From: Marasmius tenuissimus
Taxonomy: Eukaryota; Basidiomycota; Agaricomycetes; Agaricales; Marasmiaceae
Reading direction: 5' to 3'
Assembly: GCA_029532415.1 (NCBI GenBank)
Contig: JAQOTA010000057.1
Span: 620,001-684,000 of the forward strand
Length of the DNA stretch: 64,000 nucleotides
Shown here: piece by piece, positions 20,667 through 32,834 of the stretch
Layout of the letters: the number at the start of each line of letters is the position of its first letter
Position numbering within the stretch: position 1 is the stretch's first letter
Program-made: the position numbers and the translations under genes
The notes under the pieces: generated by a model
The model's input: the letters and a program-made list of their open reading frames with translations, nothing else
What the model was told of the DNA's origin: nothing
Database searches by the model: none

Positions 20667-23531
20667 GCAGCGAGCGCTTGTTGTTGGCTTGCCGTACCTC
20701 GGAGCCCTGAAATCGTCGGATGCTTCAGCTCGGACCTTCACGTTTTCATGGACTAGGGATATATAGAATATTTATGATACATTCACGCCATGAATTACCG
20801 GTCTCTAAGATACTCTTTGCATTCAGATACGCTGTCTGGTACTCAACATGGACCTCAGAGGAGAGTTCGAAGGCCTCGTTGAAATGGTATGGTTGGAGGC
20901 GATAAGCAAATTCAACAGGTTGCACCCTGGTGTCGCTTATAGAAATGGCCACTGAAGGAAGGACCAGGAGATAAGTCGATCGATTAGGTGGGTCCAATCC
21001 TACATAGGTCGGTTGAGACTCATCCGCCGAAAATATCCCTACTGAAACTGCCTGTCATGTGTCTTCCATCTGGATTCTGGCGAGTCAAAAATCCTGTTCA
21101 AGTTCGATGGATCGAATACCCTTCTAATGCGTACCGGTAACAAATTGAGTCTACGACGAGCTACTCTTGAGCCCGTTTCTATATACGGTCATGTACTTCT
21201 GGCCAACCGGGCCAGTATCATGCGACACGGCACCGTAGACAAAGCTTTATTTATTTGCTGGAGAGTTCTTCTTGAATTTTATTCTACACAAGGCGGCCTG
21301 GACAATTTAAGGAAGAATTCGGTCGCTACAAGAAGTCAATGAGTTATGGGGAAGCCGAACGAGGGACAACGGAACACGATCAGAGTAGGCGTACAAAGGC
21401 GGGATACACACAATCTTGTTATCTTAGTACGAGCTTTCGACTTGTAAAGTTCGTCCTAGTACATTTCTCAGGACTCGCCGACATGCCCAGTTCGTAGTGC
21501 TCTCACTTTGCCCTCGATTTGTGTATAGATCAACCACGAGGGCCTTCAAAGGACCTGCTCAATTTGAAGTTTGGCATAATTAAAGAGCGTATTCGGGCTG
21601 AAGAGAATCTGGTCGCGAGCTTGAGGCCAGAGACGACGGGGGTTTGGGTTGGAAGGAATTCGCGCACCAAAAAGGGGCTTTCACTCAAGAGGAGCCGCCG
21701 ATTGAAATCATGGACATTAACGGCAGGGGGGGGACCCCCCTCACAGCCTCCGCCACCTGACTGAATAGAAACTGATGAATTCGTGAAAACTATAATTTTT
21801 GTGAATGAAACACGGCTCATTGTGTTCAGAGGGCTTTTGAACCTACAAATCCATACCAAAATCAGCTCTCTACGTTGAAAAGTGAATGATACCGCTGGAG
21901 GAGGTAGGGTGAGACATGACGCAAACAAGTTGACTGTGATCGCTGAACGCCACATCCGCGATCTAAAAATCTTTTTCTCCTTCGTCGAGCAGCGAGCGCG
22001 ACTGACCTCTTTGCCTTGCGCATTTTGCGCGAGAGCTTCTACCTAACCCTCAACTACTCCTATACTATTCACACTGCAAACATCATGGAACCCTGAATTT
22101 CTTGGAGACTCTACGTCTGTTTCTAACCCACACCAATCGTCAAATAAGCTTTTTTTGGATTCCACCTACAACAATGACTATCTTGAACATACGAGATCAA
22201 GCCGGTATGATCATTGTTGTAAAAATTCTGTCTTTATTACTTGTAAACGTAGGGAAAACAAAAACAAAACATAGCGAAGGATATGGGACGACATGAGGAG
22301 GGGATGGAAGTCAACAGAAAATGGCGACGTGGCGCTGCGCCGCTGTCAGCAGAAGGGCGGATATCATATTCACACGCCAGGCCACGCGACCATGCCCATG
22401 TCCCAGATCCCAATCGGCGGCTCCTCTTGCTTTCACTCACGGCAACGCTGCACGTGCTTTCGGTTCTTGTTCGGAATTTGCCGATCTGAAACAGGCAACA
22501 AGCAACAAGCTTGTTTTTACGGTGGCATCGAGCCCTGCCTTCTTTCCCCTCATTTCTTCTTCTCACCAACCACTTGGGTCTCGCATCGTACCTGAGGGTC
22601 CCACCAACTCGCAAATTTTAGTCTCATCCCCACACCCAGTTCGGAAATGAACTCTGATCTCCAACAGTATTGAGATGAGGCGTTACATCGTTCGCTGCCC
22701 GAACCGGTCTTGAGTACATAGTCCAAGCTGAAGGTCGCGTCCTTATTTTTGGCGGCGCCTGAAGCGATAAGTAGTAAATTGGAAGTTGAACTTGAAGTCG
22801 GAGACGAGGGGGAAAGCCGAACCAGGCTGCACGCTGATAGCAGGTCAGCCTGAGTTCATCTCCGAATGCTTGTCAGAAGTCGCAGGTTCAGTGCCCGGCT
22901 TCAGTCTCGCAGGAACGTTGTGAGATGTAGCACGGGTGGAAACCAACTGAAAGCGTATACACTCGACGTTCAGGCAGCGCCTTTGATCACAATTCTCCCG
23001 TCAATTGAACTTCAACGCACTCGCGCCGCTAGACAGCTATAATATGTACATCTCAAGGTTTGGGTATTCGAGCTGCCACTGCTCTCAATTGAATATATGC
23101 TACGCCTGGGTGGAACCGTCTATCTGAGAGTGAAACTGACAGAAGTAGGTCACGAAGACGCCGCATCGGTTGAAACGGGCCGCGTACTGGAGTATTGGAT
23201 CTCAATGACAGGGCTGATCCACGTTGATACACGACTATGTAGTCGGTTGAACGCTTATAGGTGACATTGTACCTGGAAATAAACCGGAATACCATGCGGT
23301 TTTTCACTTTATTCCAGGTGGCTACTCAAGTCCAGACAATTCCCTACTCAGTACTCAACCTGAGCACACGCCGCGCACACCGAGAGACCTGAACGCTTGT
23401 CCAGTAGCTACGGGATAAAGTCCCCGTCATTTTTTACTGTTTTGCACCCGCAACGGCACCGGGTCACGACGTCTACCCTTCATAAACCCCTACGAAGTAG
23501 ATCTCCCGTCTCCAACTCACTCGCACCAACC
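20667..23531. other. intergenic between secreted-protein copies A and B
   Basis: Nearly 2.9 kb without a supportable gene. From about 22,750 it is the copy of the region upstream of protein A. A short G8-A-C6 run lies near 21725-21740. The remainder shows no motif or repeat I can support. Confidence 0.4.
23153..23500 (+). promoter_or_regulatory. upstream region of small secreted protein B, conserved in copy A
   Basis: It shares CGAAGACGCCGCATCGG (23153-23169), CTACGGGAT followed by TCCCCGT, CACCGGGT-like blocks and TACCCTTCATAAACCCCTA with copy A in the same order and spacing. Confidence 0.55.
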
Positions 23532-24105
23532 ATGAAGTTTCCGACTCTCCTCACTGTCTTCGCCATTGCAGCTACCACCGTCTTCGGACAAGATGGAGTT
23601 CACGGCTTCGGTATTATCTCGCCCGGCGAGGGCACCTCCATTAGCGCTGGGACTGTGAGTTTTTCATTCAAATCAATCTTTACCTTGGCACTGATAACTA
23701 GATCTTCATCACAAACAGCCCTTGAACGTGACTTTCAACCCTGGTCGCTACTTCAAGGAACACACCCGTTACATTGATGTCTTCATCATCCTCAACCACC
23801 TGGAGGCAAAGTCAGGGAAGGATGGTTACCAACTGGTGACCGGGATGACCCCCAACACGCAAATTTATCAAGGAAGTCTTGAGACGGATGCCTACCAAGT
23901 AGATATCGATATGAATTCAGTGAGGAACTTGAACTTCACTGGGGAGAAGACTGTTTTGATCAAGGAGAGCTACACCCCTTACCAGGTGAGTACCTTTGTC
24001 TTGCTCCAAGACTCGGATGGATGCTCACTTGAGAGTCGACTACTTGGCTGACAGGGAGGCGATACCTTTGCATTCTGGGCTCAAACCTTTCAATTCACCA
24101 ATTGA
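23532..24105 (+). CDS. small secreted protein B, tandem paralogue of A
   Basis: Exons 23532-23654, 23719-23985 and 24055-24105 give 146 aa in frame. The signal peptide MKFPTLLTVFAIAATTVFG is nearly identical to that of copy A. The conserved core is LNVTFNPGRYFKE, DVFIILNHLEAKSGKDGY, LVTGMTPNTQIYQ, GEKTVLIKESY and the identical C-terminal FWAQTFQFTN. Intron positions match copy A and the ATGs are 3.44 kb apart, in the same orientation. With the shared upstream region this is a segmental tandem duplication. Function unknown; secreted. Confidence 0.85.
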
Positions 24106-24631
24106 GTAGGAGTGATCGCTTTCTGTACTTCATGTCATCATATCAAGTTCAGACCATCACGTTCTCATGATGAAAAATAAATGATGAGAATATGATCGCT
24201 GCTACAGCTTATCCACATACAACTGACCATTGATTGAGAATGCTCTGCTGCTTATCACGTACGCATCCCTCTCCTTCTCGTTTTCTCAGCCACCTTGAAA
24301 TTTTCATATCTGGAGTTCGTGCCCCAAGCACGCCCCACTCGCCGTTTCTATGCAACCGTAGTGGTCCGTGCGCTATTGAAAGAATGAAACATGGGGCCCA
24401 CGCGCTCCAACAAAATTTGGGTCATCCGGGCGTCAATCATTCTCGGCAATCACAAGCACCGGTATCAGCGGCAGCCCTGAAATCGGCGCCCCACCAATAC
24501 GTGTTGCCATTGGCATTTCCCCTTAACCTCTATTCGCTACTCTCTCTCTTCCCTTGACGCTCTCTTACCCCCCTCTTCACTTCATTCAACTGTCGTGAGG
24601 GAATATACTTCTTCTTCTTCCGCATTTCATC
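24106..24631. other. intergenic, nothing recognised
   Basis: Promoter region of the first methyltransferase, pyrimidine-rich just upstream of its ATG (CTTCTTCTTCTTCC). Confidence 0.4.
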
Positions 24632-25888
24632 ATGGCTGGAGTTTCGTCCCGCATTCAACCTAAATTCGCTGTCCTTACATTTGTGGTCCTGGCAGCATTT
24701 TTTTACCTCTTCAGCCCTTTCGACTCGAAACCTGCAGGCGTTAGAATTCCGTATGACCCAACCCTCAGAAGCCGTCTAGCTCAATCCGACGCGATCTATG
24801 ACCGGGTTCTCGAAGACAGAAAGGGCCTGATTAAGAAGTTTGGTCCTACACCTGCCGACATAGCAATGTGAGTACGGGCAAAGCTGTAGCGAAGAAGTTG
24901 ATAGAAGTCTGACGTATTCTTTCCCCAGGTTTCCTCCAGACAAAGAGCCCTGGCCAGCATACACATTCTGTACGTTCCCTACTCAAAGAAAGATAGGGCG
25001 ATGAATTGACATCTTCTCTTGAAGGGGACTTCTTCCCTGCAGCGTACAACTGCCCTCACGACATTCAACGTCTCGGAGCACTTGGAGATGGTGGAAAATG
25101 GGTATGTGGGATCACTCGAGTGGAGACGAAGCCGGATTGCGTTGTTTATTCCTTCGGTATGTTTCACAATATTCGCTTTGTTGGCCAAACGTGTACTAAT
25201 CTGCCGTCTGTCCGTCGGTCAGGCATCAACCTTGAATCATCGTTTGAGGCCGAGATCCTTAGAAACACTCATCACTGTCAAATCTGGGGCTACGACTTCA
25301 GCGTGAAGTCCTTCGGTCCTGAGATTCCTTGGCGCCAAAAGCACCGAACACATTTCTTCCCTTACAAACTCGGGGGGGAAGACCAGTCTGCCGTAGGAGA
25401 TGAGCCTCCCATGTTTACCCTCGGTACCCTGATGAAGAAGAATGGTGTGTGATTCCAGCTTGAGCTGCTCGAAGACTCCACTAACTCGACTCTTCCGCGC
25501 AGGTCACACCCATATCGATATCCTGAAAGTTGATATCGAAGGATGGGAGTTCGGTCTGCTCGAAACCCTCATCAACCCTTACATGGATGCTGGAAAGCCG
25601 TTGCCATTCGGTCAACTCCAATTGGAGATTCACGCCTGGGACAAATCGTTCGAGTATTACTTGAAATGGTGGGAGATGCTCGAGGACGCCGGCCTCCGAC
25701 CTTTCTGGACTGAGGTATGACCCGTTTTTGAGAGCGAAGATTCGATTCCTCACGTTTTCCAGCCCAACCTCGTCTATAACAACTACAACCGCGCAAAAGC
25801 AGACCTTGCGGAATACTCGTTCCTCAACGTCAAGGGCGACAACATTTTCATCCGCGACCCCCCTTCCGCCCGAGGACGACCACTTTGA
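24632..25888 (+). CDS. type II membrane methyltransferase, METTL24/Methyltransf_22-like (copy 1)
   Basis: Exons 24632-24867, 24929-24969, 25025-25156, 25223-25444, 25503-25714 and 25763-25888 give 322 aa in frame. A short cytosolic N-terminus is followed by a signal-anchor (FAVLTFVVLAAFFYLF), placing the domain in the Golgi/ER lumen or outside. Core: WDFFPAAYNCPHDIQRLGAL, GGKWVCGI, CVVYSFGINLESSFEAEI, WGYDFSVKSFGPEI, HIDILKVDIEGWEF, LPFGQLQLEIHAW and FWTEPNLVYNNYN. The VYSFG and DILKVDIEGWE segments fit SAM-binding and acidic motifs of FkbM/METTL24-type enzymes; the substrate (possibly a glycan) is unknown. The next gene is a tandem paralogue with identical internal exon lengths. Confidence 0.82.
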
Positions 25889-26866
25889 AATGCTCGCCCT
25901 CTTTTACGCGTTCGGCCTACCTTCAAAATGTCGAGAGACAACATTCCCTACACTTTGACCCTCCTTGACCCTCCACATACTAACGGACGTGTCCTATGAT
26001 GCTTGAGGATTGCCAAGATATCCATACATGTATCTTACCATTCAATCGTATACCACACAATGCTACAGCATACCCGACAGGCTACCGTTTCTGCCAACTC
26101 CCTGGAGTACCGCCGGTGTCTTGTTGAACGTTTTTCTGTCCACGTTCTTCCATCAATCAAGCTTCAATTTGGTACCTCAGACTCGACTGCCTCTTGCCCG
26201 TGCGCTTCGTTTGTATAGCGGCAGCGTGGGAGGGTACATGACGCCCGGGCGGCATATGGGGATCACAAAGCGGGATAGTCCCAGATGCAACCAATGTCAA
26301 TGGCATGGGAGGTTTATTATACAGCATGGTCCACGTGCATGGGAAAGCCAAGGCTTTCAGGGACCAAGCCGAGATCCTGTGGAGATCGGGATGGCATCAT
26401 CTTGATATAAATCATGTCTGGGTGCAGAGAGGGAAAGCTGGACTGGCCGTACCAAACCTCAGTCGTCCATAATATTCGAACCACGCACTCCCTCCTCCAG
26501 ATATCTCTCGAGCCAATATTCTCCTTCGATGGCGATTAGTTCGCTGGTCTAATACCCAGTTACAATGTCTTCACGTCACTCAAATGCACTTTTGCAACCG
26601 ACCCTATGAGAATCTGATCTGGTAGTAGACAGGTATCAGACCTTCACGCGCTGGACATTGTTTTCCGCAGTTTCATCAATTGCAATTAGGTTCAGCAGTT
26701 CCGACGCAGCCGTTTGATGCAAAATGTTCCTGCACCCACATATAAGGTGTATTGCGGGATCATATTCTACGTGTTGCCCCCCCACTCTTTCTTCTCCTCG
26801 GTCCTCAGACACAAAGTACTTCTTCGCCACCAGCGCCGCCCCCGCTCACGAGGCACGTTCATCAAG
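25889..26866. other. intergenic between the two methyltransferases
   Basis: No gene or repeat was recognised. Confidence 0.4.
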
Positions 26867-28204
26867 ATGCCGCTAGTCCCTGTCTGGTCTCGACATCCCA
26901 AATACGCTGTCGTCGTCCTCGTTACGCTCGCGTGTAGCCTGTACCTCCTCTACCCGTTCGAGCTGGGCTCGAAGACCTCTCCGAATACCTTACGACAAGC
27001 CGATGGCTTCCCGTACGACCGCGACCTACAAGGGAGATTGAAACAGTCCGACGCTATCTACGAAAAGATGCTGCAAGACAGAAAACGTCTTATTAAACAC
27101 TTTGGTCCCAAACCATCCGATATCGCAATGTGAGTTCGTGACTTGAGGTCGTGAGCTCCTACCTACTGTCTCGAAGCTGACTGGAGAGTGTTTTATGATT
27201 GCTAGGTTCCCGCCGAACATAAGGCCATGGCCACCGTACACTGTTTGTGAGTAGCACTGGTCACCGCAACGTGTGAATGCCAAGGGACGGGCGCTGACAT
27301 TATTGATTTTGAAGGGGACTTCTTCCCGGCCGCCTACAATTGTCCTCATGACATTCAACGTCTGGGAGCGCTTGGAGACGGAGGAAAGTGGGTCTGTGGA
27401 ATCACTAGGCTCGAAACCAAGCGCGACTGTGTCGTCTATTCGTTTGGTATGTTCAGTGGTCCCTACGATTATTGGTTCCTGGCAGTGGGCACTCACGATG
27501 GCTTAGGTATTAACTATGAGTCGTCATTCGAGGCGGAGATTCTGAGAAACACGCAGCACTGTCAGATCTGGGGATACGACTTCAGCGTCAAGTCCTTCGG
27601 ACCTGAGATTCCTAGGAACAAACGACAGAGGACACATTTTTACCCATATAAGCTCGGTGGAAGCGATCAGGAGGCCGTCGGGGGGGAGCCTCCAATGTAC
27701 ACGCTTGGATCATTGATGAGACTGAACCGTACGCTCGGCCCTGGTCTACAAAAATGTCAGATGACTGAGATCCTCTTCACAGGTCACCAACACATCGACA
27801 TTTTGAAAGTCGATATTGAAAGCTGGGAATTCGACCTCCTCACGACTCTCATCAAATCCTATAGGGATGCTGGACTGCCTCTTCCCTTCGGCCAGCTCCA
27901 GCTCGAGGTCCATGCATGGAACAAGTCCTTTGAGGAGTACTTGAAGTGGTGGGAGATGCTCGAAGAAGCTGGGCTGAGGCCGTTCTGGACTGAGGTGTGT
28001 TTGTGTCACTTTCAAATTTTTGGAGCCTGATCCTTAACGTCGAATCCTCAATACCCACAGCCCAATCTCGTTTACAACAACTACAACCGCGAGGGCGGGG
28101 CTGACCTGGCGGAGTATTCGTTCTTGAATGTCAAAGGCGATAATATCTTCACCCGAGATCCTCCTCGCCATGCAGATGATGAGAGGCAGTATACTCGCGA
28201 TTAA
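26867..28204 (+). CDS. type II membrane methyltransferase, METTL24/Methyltransf_22-like (copy 2)
   Basis: Exons 26867-27129, 27206-27246, 27315-27446, 27507-27728, 27783-27994 and 28061-28204 give 337 aa in frame. Internal exons are 41, 132, 222 and 212 nt, exactly as in copy 1. The signal-anchor is YAVVVLVTLACSLYLLY. Shared motifs are DFFPAAYNCPHDIQRLGALG, SFGINYESSFEAEILRNTQH, DILKVDIESWEF (a Ser replaces the Gly of copy 1's DIEGWEF), LQLEVHAWNKSFEEYLKWWE and FWTEPNLVYNNYN. The stem before the catalytic part is slightly longer than in copy 1. The probable location is the secretory pathway; substrate unknown. Confidence 0.82.
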
Positions 28205-30404
28205 GACTAGGAGTCTTGGTTCTGAGGTAGTGTCCCTAGTTTATCATATACAAGTACGCATCTTGATAGTTACATTCAAGTGCTTGAGGCAATGTAGAGT
28301 CCTATTAGTATGTGAAAAGTAGCTTATTAGAATCGATAAAGAGCTACGCACAATTCGTAATCCAATTGGCATGATATGGGTAGCTCGCCTTGCTCTTCTA
28401 TAGTTCTGAATCGCGAGAACGCCATTACCGGGCGTGAAGGTCAACTAAGTGAATGACAAAGGCGCCCGGTAACCGGACAAATAAGCCAGGGAAACCCTTA
28501 GAACCTAAAGGCTAAGTCTGAGTACGTTGTAGTGAGGGGATAAGAGGGCTAGACCACGTGGCTGACGGCCAGCGTCCGAGCGCCACAAATTTAACATTGT
28601 CATCGGGATCCGGTTTTTTCTTCGCTGCTTCCACCTCCATCAGATCAGTATTCGACCTATGTCTTGATACTCGCACGATATTCCTCAATCTAAGCCCTAC
28701 TCAACCTCTGCTACTAGGAGACATGATCGAGATATCGTCCATATCAAGATTTATTACTCAGAAGTTGGGATGTAGATCCGTGCCATAACCGACAAAGTAG
28801 TGTCTTGATGTGCCGCCGCCGACGTCAGCTCAGAGAATATCAGACAGTACCCTACGGGAGCATGCTCTCAGGCTCTCGAAGCGAGACGGGGTCTATTTGG
28901 ATCAATCCTGATATCGCGGGGATCTTGCTTAGCAAACATTTCTTCCAAGTCGAGAGCTCCACTCTTGCCTTCATTTCAATTCAACGACCTGATATTTGAC
29001 CTTCGCATCAGCCTAACAAGACGTGGGTGATAATATTATGTTTTGCTTTTTCTTACACATTCTGGGTCCTGGTCTTGACGGGAGCGTCGGATGAGTTTGG
29101 TTTACTCCGCGTGGAGGCTGGAACCTCAACTTTGAGCTTATACTACCTCGCTCAAGTTCAGCTTTAGTCTAGGGCTTGGGTCACTATCTTCATTCTCACG
29201 AGAAACAAACCTCGAACCGCGTATCCATGATGGATATCATGACGCTGTGGGCGCTGAATCATCTCGTCCTGCTTCGATCTCGTAGGTGAATATCCGTGTT
29301 GCCCATCCGAAGCGGGAGATGAAGTCTACTATTCTTGTACTTTGTAACGGACTGTGCTAGGCCGCCAACTCACAGCCCATTCGTTTCCCTCAACTTTGCC
29401 TTTCTGTGCAGTATCGTCCGCTCGGGGCAGGAACGAGGCCGTCTCGAAATAGACACTGATTTCCATTATTGCCGGCTCATTCTGGGCGACGTGACTTCTC
29501 CCGTCCAGGACGTCCCAAATCCGATCTCAGAAAGTACCTGGCTACCATCGTGGAGACAGGGTGTACAACCTACCGACAACTAAAGTCTCAATTGATGGCT
29601 AACTACTTCTGGACTCGCTACTTGTTAATTCTGAGCTCAATCATCGCTATCGCTGGATAAATTAGCCTGTATGATCAAACATTACCTGGAACGTATGACT
29701 GAAAAGGGTCAGGACGTGCATTCTCTTTGGTCCGTGATCTAATCAGAACATGACCGTGTACGGGACGTTGGCTCGAGTTACTCATCTACCAAACTCAATG
29801 CATACTGGTGAACATCGTCCTTCGATCTGAGGCACGACATCTACTCGAAACTCCCGCGACACCACATTCCGTACCAGTCTTAGCTCTAATAACTCACCTC
29901 TCTATGTGCTGTTCCTCGAGTTCCCGTCGCCTGGTGAAGTATTTTTCCTTGAGGGCCGTCCTTTCGTTATGCACGGTACTCAATGAACGGGATCGGAGAA
30001 CCTTCATCTACCCGGACAGGGAATACTGGGGACAGCAACTTCTTGTTTTTACTCATCACTTGTCAGCTTATATTCCCTATACACGGGCCGCTCTATTGTC
30101 GCCCGGACTCCCATCCTCCCGCCTTTGCGACAGTCTTAATCATATCCCAGGTACCAACAACATATCGTTTACGTTAGCGAATTTACCGTACTTTCAGAAA
30201 TTCAGAGTGAGCTGAATAGCGATTCACGCACTGGATATCTCGCGTAGGTCCTCATATGGGACTGTGTTGGTTCCATCTCACCTCACTGCGAGTGCCGACG
30301 AGCTGGGAGTCAAGAGCTGGTAGCCACCGTGTACAGGGTTTATGTCTTTTACGGGGGACAGATAGCGCCCCAGAGGGACGGCGCTTTGATGTCTTGAAAA
30401 ATAG
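28205..30404. other. 2.2-kb gene-free stretch
   Basis: Only unrelated short ORFs and no transposon ends were identified. The right end holds the promoter of the fatty-acid methyltransferase gene. Confidence 0.35.
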
Positions 30405-30411
30405 TATAAAG
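30405..30411 (+). promoter_or_regulatory. TATA box of the CFA-synthase-like gene
   Basis: TATAAAG lies about 70 bp upstream of the ATG at 30477. Confidence 0.5.
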
Positions 30412-30476
30412 TCCAGAGGACTCTGGTTAATCTTATGCGCCATCAACTCCCTTTGGGCCCAAGGCATAAATCTCCA

Positions 30477-32339
30477 ATGTCTCTATTCCGGTACTCCAAA
30501 GACTCAACCGAATCTCTCACATGTGACCCCCCCTCTCTACCATCGCCGACATATGCATCCCCTCGCTTCCCTCGAGCATGGCTTGCAAAATTTGGTGAGC
30601 CCGCACGTTCTCGTAGCTATTGTTAGCTCACTCGCGCTTCACTTCAGCAAGGAAGTCGATTCTATCTACTCTCCGTACTGCAATAACTACGGGGCAAGTC
30701 GTATTATCAGAAGGAGACACCGTCACTGCCTACGGGGAGCACAAGCCCGGTCGCAATCCTGTTCACATCCATGTAAACCACCAAGGGTTCTGGTTGCGCC
30801 TTATAGGGTATCGTCCTTGTGTTACCTTGCTGCACCACACTGGACTGAGTTCCCGTCGCCCTGTAGCTCAGGAGATGTTGGATGTGAGTCTGCCCGGCCC
30901 CTCGTTTGCGTGATATAGTACTCAATTTTATTTTTGCGCAGTCAGTGAGGCGTATATGTCCAGTGACATTGAAATAAGTGACCTACAAGGGGCTATGGAG
31001 GTGACTCGCCTTCTCTTGACAGTTTCGACGTCTGACACTTCACTCGTTACAGCTATGGCTCGACAATCAGATGGCTATGGAAAAGATGCTATCCTCACCA
31101 ATGTCTCGGGCCTCATCAGTCGTGACAGGCTTGTTCAACCTCATCCTCGGCCAAACAAAACATCGCGCTCGGTTGAATGCAATTGCTAGTTACGACCAAT
31201 CGAACGAGTTGTTCAAGGTGCCGTCTAGACTATTGTTATTCCAAACTTTCGCTGATCTAGAAACGCAGTCGTTTTTGAGTAAGGAGATGATGTACTCTTG
31301 CGCCCTTTGGGATGATGCAGAGGGTGGTGTAGGCGGCGACCTCCGTAACGGCCCGAAGCTAGGAAATCTAGAGGACGCTCAGAGACGTAAGATCCACCAT
31401 GTCCTTCGAACGGCTCACGTGAGGCCCGGTCATCGAGTCCTGGAATTTGGAAGTGGCTGGGGTGGTCTAGCTATTGAGGTGAGATGGTTCTCATCAAGTC
31501 TGCCGCTAGCCTCCTAGAAAACTGACTCGAGTGATTTTATAGGCAGCCAGAATGTTTGGGTGCGAGGTAGATACTCTCACCCTTTCCGTGAAACAGAAGG
31601 AGCTTGCAGAGGAACGCATAAACGCCGCTGGACTTCAAGACAAGATACGCGTACATCTTATGGACTATCGCGATATCCCGGACGCTTGGGAAAAGGCATT
31701 TGACGTATTCATCAGCATCGAGATGATAGAGGTATGTGGGTTCTTTGTTCTAACTCTAGGTATGTATCTGGAATGAGCATTGATAGCACGTCGGAGCCAG
31801 CAACTATAGCACGTACTTCAAGCTTGTCAATTTCGCCCTGAAAACCCAAAACTCAGTCGCCATCGTCACCGGTTCAATGTTTCCTGAAGACCGTTACACC
31901 AGACGGCAGCCTGAAGACTTTATGCGCCGGTATATGTGGCCCAATTCGAGCTTACCCAGCGTTTCGGTTCTCATTGATGCAGCCCAGAAGGGCGGAAAAG
32001 GGAGCTTCGTCCTGGAAAGCATGGAGAACCATTCGACCCGTCAGTCATCCCATCCTAAATTCCTTGTAGAATGGAAAGGTTCACGTTAATACTCTAGACT
32101 ACCCCCGAACCTTACGCGAATGGGCGCGCCGACTAGACAACAACATGACTCCCGATATCATCTCGAAGGAATATCCAGCTCTAAGTGACCCTGCGAACTA
32201 CGATGCTTTCATTAGAAAATGGCAATACCTTTTTGCGTATGCCGGGGCGGGATTCAACAAGGGATACATCACATGTTATATGCTCAAATTTGCACGGAAG
32301 GTCAGCGTGGTTCCTTTCATTCCCTCGAGCAAATGCTAA
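30477..32339 (+). CDS. cyclopropane-fatty-acyl-phospholipid synthase-like methyltransferase
   Basis: SAM-dependent enzyme acting on acyl chains of membrane lipids. Fungal members of this fold include CFA synthases and sphingolipid C9-methyltransferases. Exons 30477-30594, 30648-30807, 30867-30883, 30942-31000, 31053-31478, 31543-31731, 31787-32039 and 32098-32339 give 487 aa in frame. An N-terminal lipid-binding region contains LIGSGDVGFSEAYMSSDIEI, part of it on a 17-nt exon. The catalytic domain has YDQSNELF, RVLEFGSGWGGLAIEAA (SAM motif I), VDTLTLSVKQKELAEERINA, DYRDIPDAWEKAFDVFISIE, HVGASNYSTYF, MFPEDRY and HYPRTLREW. There is no clear N-terminal membrane pair, favouring the CFA synthase type. 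The C-terminus reads FARKVSVVPF; an alternative last exon extending to 32479 is possible. Confidence 0.85.
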
Positions 32340-32834
32340 GATCTGTGGGCCTAGCCGGGCGTCTCATGCGCCTAAACGGCTCCAAATTCTCTGTGTTGGA
32401 CCGGTGGCGTGGGAATTCCATGAACATACTTCCAATCGACGATCCTTTACATTCGTTACTTGCTATACGTCAATTATAGTTATCAGCTCCTGAAAAAAAA
32501 AATCAAAAAAGAGGAAGCTGAGTGTTGCGGGGCTGGTTTGTGGCTATCGGATCCTGGTCGCGATGGTTCTCAAAGACATTCCTCGGTAATAAACGTCTGA
32601 GATAAGCAATATGGAAGCCTGGTGACTGTTCGCGCTCCATTAAATGGAAGCGAACCAAGGGTATTGATTCTCGCTCTTTCCACCTCCGGAGGACGTTCCG
32701 AGAGCTTGTTCTCACGGGCCCACATCTACTCCAAGCGCTGGATATGGTTGGACTTTTGACACTCCTTATAGATTACGGACATATGGACTTCACATTCTAG
32801 GTTATCCAGCGCGTGCATGTGCTTATTCAGACCA
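32340..32834. other. intergenic between convergent genes
   Basis: 3' regions of the CFA-like gene and secreted protein C. It contains a short poly-A run at about 32493-32507. An open frame to 32479 could be an alternative 3' end of the CFA-like gene. Confidence 0.4.

Noticed and set aside
30256..30918. 220-codon open frame over the CFA-like gene
   Set aside because: Overlaps the true exons in another frame, with no motif; the CFA-like exons carry clear family motifs.
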